NCBI GenBank assembly: GCA_036365455.1 | Contig: JAWQUS010000010.1 | Location: 24,724,501 to 24,788,500, forward strand | Direction of reading: 5' to 3' | DNA: 64,000 bases | Source of the DNA: Macrosoma leucophasiata | Lineage: Eukaryota; Arthropoda; Insecta; Lepidoptera; Hedylidae | Shown: positions 1-11,168 of the stretch, in pieces | How positions within the stretch are numbered: the first letter of the stretch is position 1 | Layout of the letters: each line of letters opens with the position of its first letter | Notes under the pieces: generated by a model | What the model saw: only the letters and a program-made list of their open reading frames with translations | Database searches by the model: none | What the model was told of the DNA's origin: nothing | Translations under genes and position numbers: made by a program

Positions 1-879
1 TCGGTCGACTGACTGACGTCCCGACTTCTATACGATTCATAACTTTTACAATTAGGGCTCCGGCCTCTTGTCAACTATGTACTGCGGCCTATACTAGTGA
101 ATCAAAATTCTATCCCCAAACTATAAATTGAAAATAACCGTGATCCGTGACATCCAGGATTACTGCACACCCACATGAACTTTAATTGTCGCTGTACAAT
201 ATTGTAGGGAGGCAGGGGGAGCTATGACAAGTATTAAATATTGTAAATTGTAAACCAATTATAAGCTTCACTCATAGTTCATATCAAAAGTATTAATAGT
301 ATTATCTATATTAGATTTTATAATATAATGATGATTTATGTTCTTAAGCAGACCATTGGATCTTTCACAAACCCAAGACAATTTGATTCCAGGATATGGC
401 AAAAACGCTTTATTTTTTTATCATCATTACTGATCATGCAGATACTAATAGCACATATATTATCTGCTATACTGTACAAATTAACTTGTGAACACTAAGT
501 ACAGTTTAGCGGCAAGTTTATTTAGATAGCCCATTCATATCATACCTAACAACTATATAAAGACCTATTTGTTGTTCTAACCAACTTCGCCAGTAATTAC
601 AGAAGTTGTTGTTTTCAATGATTGGCAATGCCCCATAAACATAGGCATAGGCCATAAACATAGGCCTATAACAAGTAGGTACAATCTCATAAAAATATAA
701 ATAAAAGCTCGTTACAGACGAGCCACGGCCGCTTTCTCACGCTTTAAATATTTCAGAAATGAGATGACGTATTTGACTTTTCAACACGTGACTACCTCCG
801 GTGGTACACGTGCACCGATCCTAAAGAACAACAGACCAATATACCTGATCGACAAGAACAAAGAGAGCAGTATTTGGGA
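1..879. other. AT-rich unannotated sequence
   Basis: No coding signal or recognised repeat. The only structure seen is a short direct duplication of 'ccataaacatagg' near 630-665. The only long ORF, on the minus strand at 781-1071, is low-complexity Arg/Pro-rich sequence caused by the adjacent GC-rich tandem repeat and is not taken as a gene. Confidence 0.5.
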
Positions 880-1075
880 CAGGCTCAGGCAGAGGTGGTG
901 ACAGTGCAAGACGAATGTCGCGCGGCGGACGCCCCGCGGTGACGGACGGCGGACGGCGGACGGACGGCGACGCGGACGCGGACGGTGGGAACCTCCTCTG
1001 CCCAGATCACTATCGCACCACATCAATCTTGGGTCCGCGTCCGCGTCGCGTGACGCATCATCATTTGTCAATCGC
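880..1075. repeat. GC-rich island with ggacggc-type tandem repeats
   Basis: A sharply GC-rich patch in AT-rich surroundings. Between about 940 and 988 the units 'ggacggc' and 'gcggac' recur in tandem, and 'gtccgcgtccgcgtc' follows at about 1032. CpG is frequent. It could be a simple-sequence expansion or a GC-rich regulatory element. No coding frame looks real. Confidence 0.5.
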
Positions 1076-1844
1076 GACTAAATAATGATGTGGTCGAGTT
1101 TCTGCTAATTCACCGTACCACCTACGTGTGCATTCACTATACAGCAACATATTTTCTTTAAGCTCTTCGTGATACATACTATCCTGGTAACATCGATTTT
1201 GCCTTTCTCGCCGAATACTGCGTTTGTCGCCTTTGTTTGCCTACAAAGAAAGACAACTACGACAACAACCATAGCCTTACTGACGACACTGCAGGCACCA
1301 CCTACCTGGTTTCCCTGCCTAATGAATAATGATGGTGGCAAACAGGTATACATTTTACATTGATGGTGAGTAAAATTGTTAAGTTCATGTACGTAAATCT
1401 AGATTTTTTTCTACTTATGATTATTTTAACATGATATGTGAAATTAATGCTTCCTTGGCACTTCCACAATAAACAGATTTAGTGATTTGAGGCGAGGCGT
1501 TTGTAGAGCAGATCATTTTAGTTTAATATACGCGAGATAAATCCGTAAAAATAGTTTTATTTCAATGAGTGTAGCTCGCGAAAACCTAAGAACATATCAT
1601 GTAGAGCAGATGTTCTGTATCTGACGCTGAAGTAAGTAGGTCGCTTCTGTTTTGCCAAAACACTGTCACACTGATGATATAGATAGTCAATTACTCGGTG
1701 GACAGTGGACAGTGGACAATGCAGGTTTGGCGACAGATTGGTCATTTTAATTTGACCATGCCAACAATATCTACAACTGACCTGTATGACGAGATATTTT
1801 TCGCCATCTACCTTGAATGTCTACGCCTGGTAGACTTCGTTCCG
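1076..1844. other. unannotated sequence, three short gtggaca units
   Basis: No gene or known repeat recognised. A small tandem of 'gtggaca' (three units) lies at about 1698-1718. The ORFs here are short and have no recognisable protein character. Confidence 0.4.
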
Positions 1845-2477
1845 TTTTTAGGGTTCCGAAGTAAACAAGGAACCCTTATAGTTTCGCCATGTCCGTCTGT
1901 CTGTCTGTCTGTCTGTCCGTCCGCGGTTTAGCGCAAAAACTATTAGTACTAGAGACTTGAAATTTGGCACAAGTATACATCTTAATTACGCCGACAAAGT
2001 GGTAGAATAAAAACGTGAAATTTTTTAGGGTAACCTTAAGGTAGGGTACTTGTAACGCGCGAATAATTTTTTTTAATTTCGATTTTCATTTAGTGTGGGA
2101 TATCGTTGGATAGGTCTTTTTAAAATATTATGGGTGTGCGAACATCATTTTTCGATTTAGTTAACTGTTCGTGACTTATTAAGCTTTAAAGTGCAAATTT
2201 TCGTTAGACTCAAGTGTCCTCCCCCGTACAGACTAAACGGTTGTTGTTAGAAATTCAAACGTTACGGCGATAGTAGCTACATATAACGAAATGAAAAGGA
2301 AAACTATCACACCTAAGTTGGCCCTGCAAGTTTGCGAGTAATGGTCGACCAAATGTATTTTAATAGAAAATTTCAAACAACTGCATAGAAAATATTTTTT
2401 TTTTTCATTACATTTCTTACTCTGTAACTACGGAACCCTACACTACGCGTGGCCCGACACTCACATGACCGGTTTTT
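1845..2477 (+). mobile_element. 'gggttccg' lepidopteran interspersed repeat, near full length
   Basis: Starts at 'tttttagggttccg', continues with 'ggaacccttatagtttcgcc' and a (gtct)n stretch, and ends with 'cggaaccctacactacgcgt' and 'gaccggttttta'. The ggttccg/cggaacc ends are inverted. This layout is a widely dispersed non-autonomous family of moths and butterflies. Fragments recur in this window at 18265, 34955, 40858, 43785 and 48985. About 630 bp with no transposase ORF, so mobilised in trans if a DNA element. Superfamily not assigned. Confidence 0.7.
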
Positions 2478-3708
2478 ATGTTATTCAAATTCACACACAG
2501 TTTAAATTCATACGAAGTAAGTATATAAGTGGTCAAAATGTAATTGAAGATACGTTGCTACTCTTGACTTCGTGAGGCCTTAAATATTTTGCCTGTGCAG
2601 AAATTACTAAGTCATGCATTCGTCGTGTAGGTAAGTACTTCATGGCGAACCCGTTACTCAGTACCAAATACATACGGTTTGCTACAGCTCTAAACATAAC
2701 TTCTGTCACTTATATTTTGTACAATACCTGAATGGATAGTAGACACATAAAAATTACATTTTTAAAAGAGCATCTAAAACTTAGATGGTCTAAAATCATT
2801 AATAACCAAGACAGCAATAGTATGTCTGTATTCGTCGCATGAGATTGGATCAGCAATTTTTCATTTGAACTGAGCACAATATCGAGTTCGTGAATTAAAA
2901 TATACCTACTTAAGGCCGGCCAATGTAATGACATTGTACAAACTACGATCAGTTATGCTGTTATCGCATTCATATGACTGCGTAATGTAAAAAAATGAGT
3001 GAGTTCAAGTTCTCACGTTTTATTATAATGTTTGTTACCTATTTGTTGACTTTGTCGTTACGTGGGGGATTAATGTTGGTTAGAACTTCAATTTGACATT
3101 TACTATCAGGAAACTGGACTCTTGACCACACCGGCACTTTACCTTAATGCTATTATTTAATTTTGGATATAAGCGGAGATTTCCCTGACTATACATAGCA
3201 CTAACTATCTGTAATTAAGGTAACACTTAATTAAGTAAGTCGTGGATCAGTTTGTAATGGTTTATTGGATGGTTTAGCATTTTTTGCATTTCAATCAGTC
3301 ACAACAACAGCAACTATGATTAACAGAGATTTGACCATTTAATGACTAATTTTATTCGCCTTCGCTATTTCGCTTTATTAATTTGATTATATATGACTCA
3401 ATAATGAAGATTGTACAACCAAAAGGTTTTTAATAAAATCGTTTGATGTTAGCGGTGATGGTTGGTGGTTGCGGAGTGGGTGGGTGCGGCGATAATGGCG
3501 GAGCGCCGCGCCGGTGTGCATGCTAATGAAGGGGAGACTCGGGCTTTGCCGGTGATTGAGACCAAGGTATTTGGCCACTACCTACTGCGGTGTCACCCGT
3601 TTTTGACGATTCCATTATTGCTGATCTTCAATTTAAATAAAATGAATAACGGATAACACTTTCTTTCTTCGGGTCTTTTAACGTGAAGGTGTAGGGGTCC
3701 AATGTACT
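2478..3708. other. AT-rich unannotated sequence
   Basis: No gene or recognised repeat. A short GC-rich patch at about 3455-3560 (ggttgcggagtgggtgggtg and following CpG-rich bases) stands out from the AT-rich flanks and may be a small regulatory element. The overlapping ORFs on the two strands there are composition artefacts. Confidence 0.4.
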
Positions 3709-3943
3709 TTTTTTATGTAATGGAAGTGGCAAACGCGAAAAGCATGCAGTTCACATTGATGTTAAGTGATGACTGCAGCCTACAGACACCCACACAAATA
3801 CCAAGGTCAAAATGCATATGCGTTACCACTTCTGAGGCCTAAGGTGTTATGCCTCTGTGCCGGCAATTACAGGGCCGTAGGTACATTACCACCTGACCGG
3901 AACACGATAGTGCTGAACACTACCATTTAGCGGCAAATATAAT
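3709..3943 (+). repeat. HER copy, right hairpin missing
   Basis: Begins 'ttttatgtaatggaagtggc' and follows the HER order: 'gcatgcagttcacattgatg', 'gaggcctaaggtgttatgcc', 'ggccgta', 'ccggaacacgatagtgctga', 'accatttagcggcaa'. It stops before the terminal GAGCTCC/GGAGCTC hairpin, so it is a right-truncated copy. Confidence 0.85.
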
Positions 3944-3989
3944 GAAGCATAAGCACAAGTACCTAGTAGTAAGTAAGTAGTATACAACA

Positions 3990-4680
3990 TACTTTGTTGA
4001 CCATAAGCACTAAGGTCAAGTTGTTATGGATCTTATGCCGAGATGTCACTGTCTCTGTCACTTGTAAAACGTCCTGCAAAATGAAGTCAGTGATTGGTGA
4101 TCGGGCGATGGAAGGTTGGAAGTTAGCTCAAGAGCGGCGTTCTCACACAAATCCACAATCCCAGAAATGCCGCGCGAGCGACGCATTCGGTTCCCACTGG
4201 CATCGCGGCGAGATGCGACAGATAAGCTCGATAAATTTAATTAAAAGTCGGTGTCGCACGGTCAGGTCGCGGTCGCCGGGCAAATTTGTTTGCCCCTGGG
4301 TTCGCTCGTATTAATTAAGTGGCCGGTGTTCGGCGGTGCCACAAAGCCGGCCGACGACGTCGCGCAAAAAATACAACATACACTTTGTGCACACCGCTCC
4401 TCTGCCCGATCCGCGCCCGCGCATCGCCACACGAATACCTCCTCTATGCTATTACCTAATTGCCACTTTTTGTGCGCACGAACGATCGCTTGCCGATGCT
4501 CACCTTCCATTGACTGATCAAGGTCGCCGTTGCGCCCCTAACGCAAGATTTTAATGGCTGTTTTTCCTCGCGTATATTGTTGCGTTTCTTTCCTATCTGC
4601 GCCGCAACCGTCAATAAACGCTGAACATTAAATTCATCATTCATTACCGGCAGCGAGAGCGGTTAAAAACTAATTGCACC
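3990..4680. promoter_or_regulatory. GC-richer low-repeat island, possible cis-regulatory DNA
   Basis: Single-copy-looking sequence with raised GC and CpG between AT-rich repeats. It mixes CpG-rich runs with AT-rich homeodomain-like strings ('aatttaattaa' near 4235, 'ttaattaag' near 4311). A small hairpin, GGGCAAA/TTTGCCC, is at 4278-4295. The ORFs on both strands overlap each other and match nothing recognised. The regulatory call is inference from composition alone. Confidence 0.25.
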
Positions 4681-4779
4681 GGCGTCGTTTGAAATGTTAA
4701 ACTCTTTGGCATCTCAAAAATGATTTCAAGGAATATTTCAAATTTCACATCAATGATCCGTCATAATATAGATCGCGGC

Positions 4780-5180
4780 CAGTATCTACAACGTTCCTCC
4801 AAGTTCCGATCAGGAGAGCTATTGATGGCGTCATTTATTTTAATGTATTGTTTTCTAGGAAGCGATAGTCGTTTCAGACAAAGCGTAAAATTATATTAAT
4901 AAACTTGGAAACCGACGATGAGGACTGTAATTGTGCTCATCGGCTAGAAAGGAATGCGGCATGATAGATGGGTACATGAAAACATAATGAACACGTATTA
5001 TGTTTGCAATAAAGCAGGCGAGGGTCTGTTGTAATGGATATGTATTTGAATACGAGGCGGTGGCGGTGGCGGGTGCGCGAGCGCAGCGGGGGCCGCGCCC
5101 GACTATGGCGGACTCTCGTATAATCAACCGCTATATTTTAATAGTGTCGTCCACAATCAGCGACTGTAATCGATTGTTTT
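4780..5180. promoter_or_regulatory. low-repeat island, possible cis-regulatory DNA
   Basis: Low-repeat sequence with AT-rich homeodomain-type strings ('catttattttaatg' near 4831) next to a GC-rich block at 5055-5110 ('ggcggtggcggtggcgggtg'). No coding frame is convincing. Only comparison with related moth genomes could say whether it is conserved. Confidence 0.2.
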
Positions 5181-5859
5181 AAAATGCCATCGCATGAAAT
5201 ACTGTTATTGAAAAGGCATTTGAAAAGATTAATGTTGATTAAAAAAAATAGAAAAATAATTTATAATGAACGTTAAAAAATGTAACGGTTTTTGGGGACA
5301 ACGAAATAGCGGGATCACTAACAAGTGATGGAGTTCCAAGATTTTGTTGTCTTCGGAAAAGACTGAAACATTTGAATACCTATCTATACTTTTAACTGCA
5401 TTGTATTGAGCTCGGCCCTCTCCCATGTGGCCCGCTAGAGTTGGTGCGTCAACCGATACCTTTGCACCAGAAGAGAACCTGGTAAAAGCACATGGTAAAA
5501 GATGCGTAAAGATCATCATCTGTTTCTTCCATTAAATACGTAGATATTTAATTAATGAAAGGGTTACGAATAAGCATACTGTTCACATTGTTTGTAAGTG
5601 CAGCCTATGGATATCAACAATATATTACAGGTCTGAATGCAATTGCGTTGCGCCCCTGATATTTGAGAGATAACGAGACCATACATTACCATCATACCGG
5701 AATACTAGTACATTTATCGTGAGATATAGGTAGGTATAAGATGATACGGTGATACTACGTTTTCGAACACCGCTACTGGAGCTACTAGTGATCCTTTTTA
5801 GATATGTGCAGAGTGTGCAGATCTTTCAGGTGCGGAACCCTAAAAATTTATCATTAAAC
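5181..5859. other. unannotated sequence
   Basis: AT-rich sequence with no recognised repeat, RNA gene or coding region. Short ORFs on both strands have no family character. Confidence 0.4.
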
Positions 5860-6200
5860 TGTGTTTTTACAAAAGGCTTGGTTTTCGCGAACTGCGAATG
5901 CCCATACGGGCTGCGTGTCGGCACTCGGTGGCTATTGGGCCGGGATAATTGCCGCGGGACAATGGCGGCCGCGGTGCAAAACACAAGGAATGCGCTCTCC
6001 ACTCTCGCCTCCATCAAGGCCTTATCTCGCGTCTTCTGATTTGCCAGAATGAGCCAAACTGTGACGCATTTAGGCTTATTCTGGTAAATCACTAAATTAA
6101 CGTTGATGTCTTGTTCTATGTGGGTGTCGCTACATGTCCGCCGCACACCATACTGTCTGCTGCTCCCGCCAACTCGCCCACTCCTGCGCATTTAATTTAC
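5860..6200. promoter_or_regulatory. GC-richer low-repeat island
   Basis: CpG-containing block at 5880-6050 including 'ccgcgggacaatggcggccg'. Overlapping ORFs of similar length occur on both strands (5749-6039 plus, 5826-6191 minus), as expected from composition rather than from a gene. No known repeat recognised. Confidence 0.2.
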
Positions 6201-6514
6201 ACACATTTTGTATTTGTGGTATATGGAAAAATGTACATTCTTACTGGTGATCGTTTTAGAAGCGAATCTCCGGGATGCAGGCCCTTTGTCTGATCTATTT
6301 GACATTAGATTATTGTTTTCATTAGATACCTATAGGTATAAAATCCCGCAGGTAAACAGGTAGATGTCAAATAACATTCCATGTGCCGGCATCCACCAAA
6401 TCGCACACTCATGCGCTGGCTGCGCATATTTTAAATTGTTACCAATATTTTACATTCGCTACTTCTAACGTAACAGCACGTCTGAATTTCCCAAAGACAT
6501 AGACCGAGGTAATT

Positions 6515-6705
6515 TTATGCATTCAAGCATATCTACTTACATACATATAGTGTTTGCCCCTGGCGAGCCTATTGACATCTACGGGCTTATATCTATGGGC
6601 GGCAATGGGAAACTACATGGGGAAGCCCTGCGACCGTGGATCGAACTCAGAACGTAGCGCTAGTGGCCTACTACTATCAGACTACAGAGAAACAGACTAC
6701 ATAAA
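6515..6705 (-). mobile_element. degenerate tRNA-derived SINE, antisense
   Basis: Reads in reverse as the lepidopteran SINE seen at 29896-30218. From the left it has 'tgcattcaagcata', 'gcgagcctattgacatct', a decayed B-box region 'gtggatcgaactc', and 'agtggcctactactatcag' from the tRNA-like head. The 3' 'attacaggcgtgaagt' tail is lost and there are many substitutions, so it is old. Confidence 0.6.
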
Positions 6706-7042
6706 ATAATAAGTACTTACTTATTCCTGATAATGAATAAAAATAATAAAGTTTTACCTGCTTATAAATAAAATATATAAATGCTTTCCATTTCACCCTC
6801 TGTCGTGAAATGTAGAGTTTATTTCAAGCTTTACATTTGAGACTTAGGACGTTGTTGAGAATATGGCAAAACGACCACAAGACTGTACAAACACAGGGAA
6901 CTTAGGTACCTAGTATTCCGGTTCAAACACGAAATAAAAATGATTACTGTTATTTGTTTGAACGACGGATAATAACTAAATCAAAAAATAAACAAAAAAT
7001 TGTCTTCTGTCCAGACATGAATCAGATTTGATTATATCGTAT
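6706..7042. other. AT-rich unannotated sequence
   Basis: No gene or recognised repeat between a SINE relic and a Lep1-like element. Confidence 0.4.
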
Positions 7043-7260
7043 TAATATTATAAATGCGAAAGTGTGTATGTTTGTTTGTTTGTATGTTAATTACTCCTCC
7101 GAAAACGGCTGATCCCATTTTCATGAAATTTGGCACACACATAACTTGGATTAATGCATAGGATAGTTTTTATCCCGAAAAAAAATTTCCTAGGGATGCC
7201 ATACGATGATTTGATAAGTTACACGAAAAGCGACCTACACGCCGGCGGAGCCACAAATTT
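7043..7260 (+). mobile_element. Lep1/Helitron-like element
   Basis: Starts with the characteristic 'attaatattataaatgcg' followed by 'aaagtgtgtatgtttgtttg', then 'gatcccattttcatgaaatt', 'tggcacacacataa' and 'tttttatcccg'. Ends near 'cgcgaaaagcg...cgccggcggagc' without the full hairpin and CTAGT end. Non-autonomous; it carries no ORF. Confidence 0.6.
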
Positions 7261-7329
7261 TACTAACATGTGTTTAAACGGACACAATTAATATGTGATA
7301 TGTGAACATGTCGGTTCCGAACTCGCGAC

Positions 7330-8080
7330 TTATCTTAATAAGGCATGATGATTTACGGAGGGCACCTCTCGCACCACGAGCTCGAACAAAAGCCGCTGCT
7401 ACCGACTACCGACTAATATATGACGTCGATTGTGTCTAAATATTCGCTGCATTCGGCCGGTGCAGCGTGGAATGCGCGCGCGCGCACCCCATTCTCACCC
7501 CTACATGCCGCCATATAAGAGCCAGGGTCCCCCGCACCCCGCGGCGATATGTTTATTAGAGAGCGCGGGCAGATGTCACCGCGGCTGATCCACTTCCCCA
7601 TATCTGGGATATCTGAATAGATAACTCCAATTTGATCGGGAGAGCCCGTAAACATTTTTTGCGGGTCGAGGAATGTCCGGCGGTTACCGCCGACCGCCGA
7701 CCGGCGACCGGCGACCGGCGGCCGCTGACGTCTCGACTCGAGTCGCGAGTCGCGGCTCTCCTGCGACCCATTACGCATTCCGATTCCGATGCCGATATTT
7801 TCTCGTCGCGGCTATCGTCCATGAATAACTTATCGATAAACATTACCTAGATTCTGGCGTGTAATGGGGCCGGCGCACTCGATTCGGTAATGAAATGCCT
7901 GCGGACTAATTAAGCGTGTGGGAACCGAGCTAAAACTGTTAATGAGTGTTTTGAAATACCTAAGTAGGTAGGAATTTGTTTGAGAACTAGATTATGATCG
8001 GTAGGAAAGTGAAATATCGTCGGCGGGCCGTTTGAGTGACTCGGTATGCGCGACACGCCGACCATTTGTTTAGTCCAACT
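7330..8080. promoter_or_regulatory. GC-rich low-repeat island with TATA-like box
   Basis: Long GC- and CpG-rich stretch. It contains (gc)n at about 7476-7485, 'gccatataagagcc' near 7511 (TATA-like), and an imperfect 'cgaccggcgaccggcg' tandem at 7690-7722. An AT homeodomain-like string 'ctaattaagcgtg' is near 7905. ORFs overlap on both strands and look like composition shadows. It could be an enhancer, a promoter or a non-coding exon. Confidence 0.25.
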
Positions 8081-8275
8081 TTACACAAAAACATGAGCGT
8101 TTCATTAAATTTATTGAACATGTTTCATGTTCGATAAATATTTTTGATCATTTATTAACATTAAAGATATAATGAATAGTATAATAATTTATTATAATAC
8201 ACGAGTGACAAAAATTCCAAGCAATTTAATTTAAAAATAGGTATTTTATGAGCTCTCTATATTTCCCATTTTATC
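8081..8275. other. AT-rich spacer
   Basis: Very AT-rich sequence between a GC island and a Lep1-like element. No feature seen. Confidence 0.4.
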
Positions 8276-8510
8276 CCACTAATACTATAAATGCGAAAGT
8301 TTGTAGGTAGTTGGTGGATGTTTGTTACTCTTTCACGAAAATAGTACTGGACGGATTTGGATGAAACTTCATAGTTATACCACAGTCTAAAGAAAACGAA
8401 CGTGTTAATTATACTGTGGTAATACTTAAAGGTTAAACATTGGAATAACATATAGGCTACAATTTGTAACGATTAAAAGTACACGCGGACGAAGTAGCGG
8501 GCAAAACCCA
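8276..8510 (+). mobile_element. Lep1/Helitron-like element with a 44-bp internal inverted repeat
   Basis: Starts 'cccactaatactataaatgc' with 'gaaagtttg' and ends 'cacgcggacgaagtagcggg', a decayed form of the Lep1 end hairpin. Inside, TACCACAGT (8378-8386) and ACTGTGGTA (8413-8421) form an inverted pair not expected in the element. The segment at 8379-8405 recurs exactly at 15244-15270, so the interior is probably a small later insertion. Confidence 0.6.
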
Positions 8511-9074
8511 GTAGGGCTATATTTCAAATATTATTTTGTTCCAGTAATTAACCGTTCTCACACCCTCGAGTGCCGGTTGCAAGGTCGGAGCCAACATTGA
8601 AACTCTACCAATAGGTATTGTAATGTATTGTAGGTATAAACTATCATTATTGATGTCCTCTGCCACCAATAACATCCATCATCCGCATCCAAAAAGTACA
8701 CTCATTAAGGACAAAACAATTCTAGCCTCGAGTGAGGATTGCAACGCATCGCGCGTCGCAGGAGCAAATCCTGTACTTTTACAGCTACACGTAAAGCATT
8801 CACAAAAATATGAACCGTTACTAATTAACACCGTGAATACTCAGCCGTGTCTACAACACAGTACTTGTTACGCAAATGGAGCTGTTTCCAAAAAAAATAT
8901 TGTGTCCTCTCGCGGGGCAGCGCCTGCAGCGGCGTCACCTGCCAGCGGCGCGCGGCAAGACTCGCGCGGCGGGAGGCGCCCACCTTGCCTCCACGTCTCT
9001 ATCTGCCATCGAGTGGCTTGTCCAAGATTTATTGTCACCGTCATCTGTCCTCGAATATTTTGCAGAAATTATCT
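8511..9074. other. low-repeat region with GC-rich core; unrecognised ORF not accepted
   Basis: The core at about 8905-9010 is CpG-rich ('gcggcgcgcggcaagactcg'). A 184-codon open frame (8623-9177, plus) spans it. The protein has no recognised domain, its GC-rich part is open in all three forward frames, and its last 30 or so residues are SINE sequence. I treat the frame as chance. Confidence 0.4.
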
Positions 9075-9290
9075 GTGGTTCTATTTGGATTTTTCCATTT
9101 TCCCAGTAGGTAATGTAATAAAGTTTGGTAATGTGCCCGAAGATGTCAACATGCTCACCATTTGGACCAAAACGTAACTGGTGAATCACGGGTGTTTGCA
9201 TGTACTTATGCTGGAATGCAAGCATTTACCTTTTACCTATCCCTTCATTCCCTTCAGGGATTACAGGCGTGAAGTAAAATTTTTATTTTT
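9075..9290 (+). mobile_element. tRNA-derived SINE, 5'-truncated
   Basis: Body and tail of the common SINE: 'tttttccattttcccagtag', 'taatgtgcccgaagatgtca', 'caaaacgtaactggtgaatc', 'gggtgtttgcatgta', then 'gggattacaggcgtgaagta' at the 3' end. The tRNA-like head is absent. Confidence 0.8.
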
Positions 9291-10435
9291 GGTTCACAAT
9301 TATGCCGTGATGACTTGCGGCTTGAAACTTAGGACGAGATTTACAGACCTTTTAACTGCTTATTTTGTTTCGCGTATCTCAAGGATCGAAGGAAAGGATC
9401 GAATCGAGAGCCTTCATCTTGTGGTAACCCGCGGTGACAATGAAAAGGAAGTCTAATTAAATCATAAATATAAATTTGGTCGCAGCCACGTATTTCAATT
9501 TGGAGAACGGGACAACAGTACAGACAGGTTGATTCCACCATATATAATGCAGCAGTTGCGGCAGTCGTCGCGCGACGGGCGACGGGGTGGCGCCGCGGGG
9601 GTTGATGAATAATGACGTTCGATAATTGATTAATCGGTCGGTCGCGAGATGGTATCGCACGCGGCGGGCGGCGGGCGGCGGGCGGTGGCGGTCGCGGGGT
9701 ATCCACTAGCCAGGTCAGGGTACAGGGGGTCATCAATTGCTATGCTAATTAATGGATATCAGCTACCTGGAATAAGCCTCCCGAATAAAATTGGAGCACT
9801 AGGGTCCTTAAAATGAATCAGGCAATCTGTGACCGCTGATCTTGTTGGTAAGTGGTAACGGGCGTGTTCTGTATTTCGGACAACTTAGTGGTAGTGAGCC
9901 TCTAGAGGTAGTTCGGTTTGTATCCGCTGGTTCTACCCGATAATTAATTACGGGCTAGAAATTTCCAACTTAGTATATAGTTTTTTTTAGACCATGATTT
10001 GAAATCACTGAGTATTTTGCGATTAATACCTAATATACATTTTGTTGAGTGCAAGTGCAAGTGCGAGTGCTAAGTGATTAGTTAAAAGGCCTTAAATATG
10101 GCAGTTTTTATGTGTATTTACAGCGTTTGCATAGTGTTTAGGTGTTCTAAACAAAAGTAGGTACCTAGGAATACGTTTTTTGGCCTATGCTAGTATTTCT
10201 CGGTCCATTACCTGGAAACTACATACGTCGCTTTTTAAAAAAAAACACTTATCACTCGCATTTGCATTTAGTGTAACAAAGTAACTATAAATCAGGCATA
10301 TTGTGGAAGCAAAATACTCATTAAATGAAGCATAAATTAATTTTGAGACCACACGGACCATGCATTTCCATCTCAAAATTGATAACTAGGTACATATATT
10401 ATTATGGAAACTAAACACCATGGAATAACTCAAGG
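9291..10435. other. unannotated sequence with GC-rich core
   Basis: A CpG-rich core at 9550-9700 carries tandem 'gcgggcg' units (9660-9690) and 'gtcggtcggtcgcg'. A small duplication 'gtgcaagtgcaagtgcgagt' is at about 10050-10069. Nothing here is recognised as a gene or known repeat. The minus ORF through the GC core is Pro/Arg-rich and not credible. Confidence 0.4.
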
Positions 10436-10791
10436 GATCAATTTCAAATGATGTTAATTATTTTATGAAAACGCCACCGTGTCGCCGTGTCGCCGTGTCG
10501 CCGTGTCGCCGTGTCGCCGTGTCGGCAGTACCCGTCGCTGTTGACTGGACACTCGGGTACTCGGCAAGAAGACATTATAAGAGCCTAAAACCCTCAACAG
10601 TGGTAGAAAATTCAGAGATAAATCTCTAATTGCTACAAATCTTTGACATGTTTGCCCTTTATGTACACCTACTTAAAACTTAAATTACAGCTATTTATTA
10701 CTCATTAAAATTATAGACATATCTTGTGTTTATTTATATTCATAAAACTAAAGGCGGTGTAACTCAGATCAATTTCAAATGATGTTCATTA
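10436..10791 (+). repeat. duplicated AT-rich motif pair, about 330 bp apart
   Basis: The 25-base segments at 10436-10460 and 10767-10791 differ at one base; both start 'gatcaatttcaaatgatgtt'. Both are preceded by 'taactca' and followed by GC-rich sequence with 'gtcggc'. This may be a local duplication of a regulatory motif. The AT core resembles homeodomain-type sites, but that is only a resemblance. Confidence 0.5.
10476..10526 (+). repeat. 8-bp minisatellite, (cgtgtcgc)n
   Basis: Six head-to-tail copies of 'cgtgtcgc' with almost no change, lying directly downstream of the first AT motif copy. Near-perfect units suggest recent slippage. Confidence 0.9.
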
Positions 10792-11168
10792 CCGTTCCAA
10801 AGCTGCGTAGCGGCATGCCGTGCACGTCATTGTCGGCTGGGCACCAGGCAGGCAGGAATGCTGAGCTGTCGCGGATACGACGGGAACATCATACCGGCAC
10901 GCAAACATTATAATATATATGATCGCGCCCACTGCTCGCCAAATGTCTTAGGCTGAGCACTCAACTACATCACAATATTAATTGTTGAAATGCTTACATT
11001 CAACGGATATACAGTGCGTGAAAAACTTAAATGCCACTGAGTGAAGTTAGCTGCGTTAACTTTCCGCCAGTCTCTCAGCTCGAGACGACGACACAGGCGA
11101 GAAAGAGAGCGAGTTTCAATATTGGCTTGAAAGCAAACTACTGCCACATTTTCTCTCTCGCGTATCCT
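10792..11168. other. unannotated sequence
   Basis: Moderately GC-rich at 10800-10880, otherwise mixed. No coding region or recognised repeat. The minus ORF at 10965-11147 has no recognisable feature. Confidence 0.4.

Noticed and set aside
5826..6191. 121-codon minus-strand ORF
   Set aside because: Overlaps a plus ORF of similar length; no protein family character.
7413..7778. 121-codon minus-strand ORF in a GC island
   Set aside because: Overlapping ORFs in other frames and strands, Arg-rich simple composition; a composition artefact.
8623..9177. 184-codon ORF, longest plus-strand frame
   Set aside because: GC-rich middle is open in all forward frames, no domain recognised, and its C-terminal part is SINE sequence.
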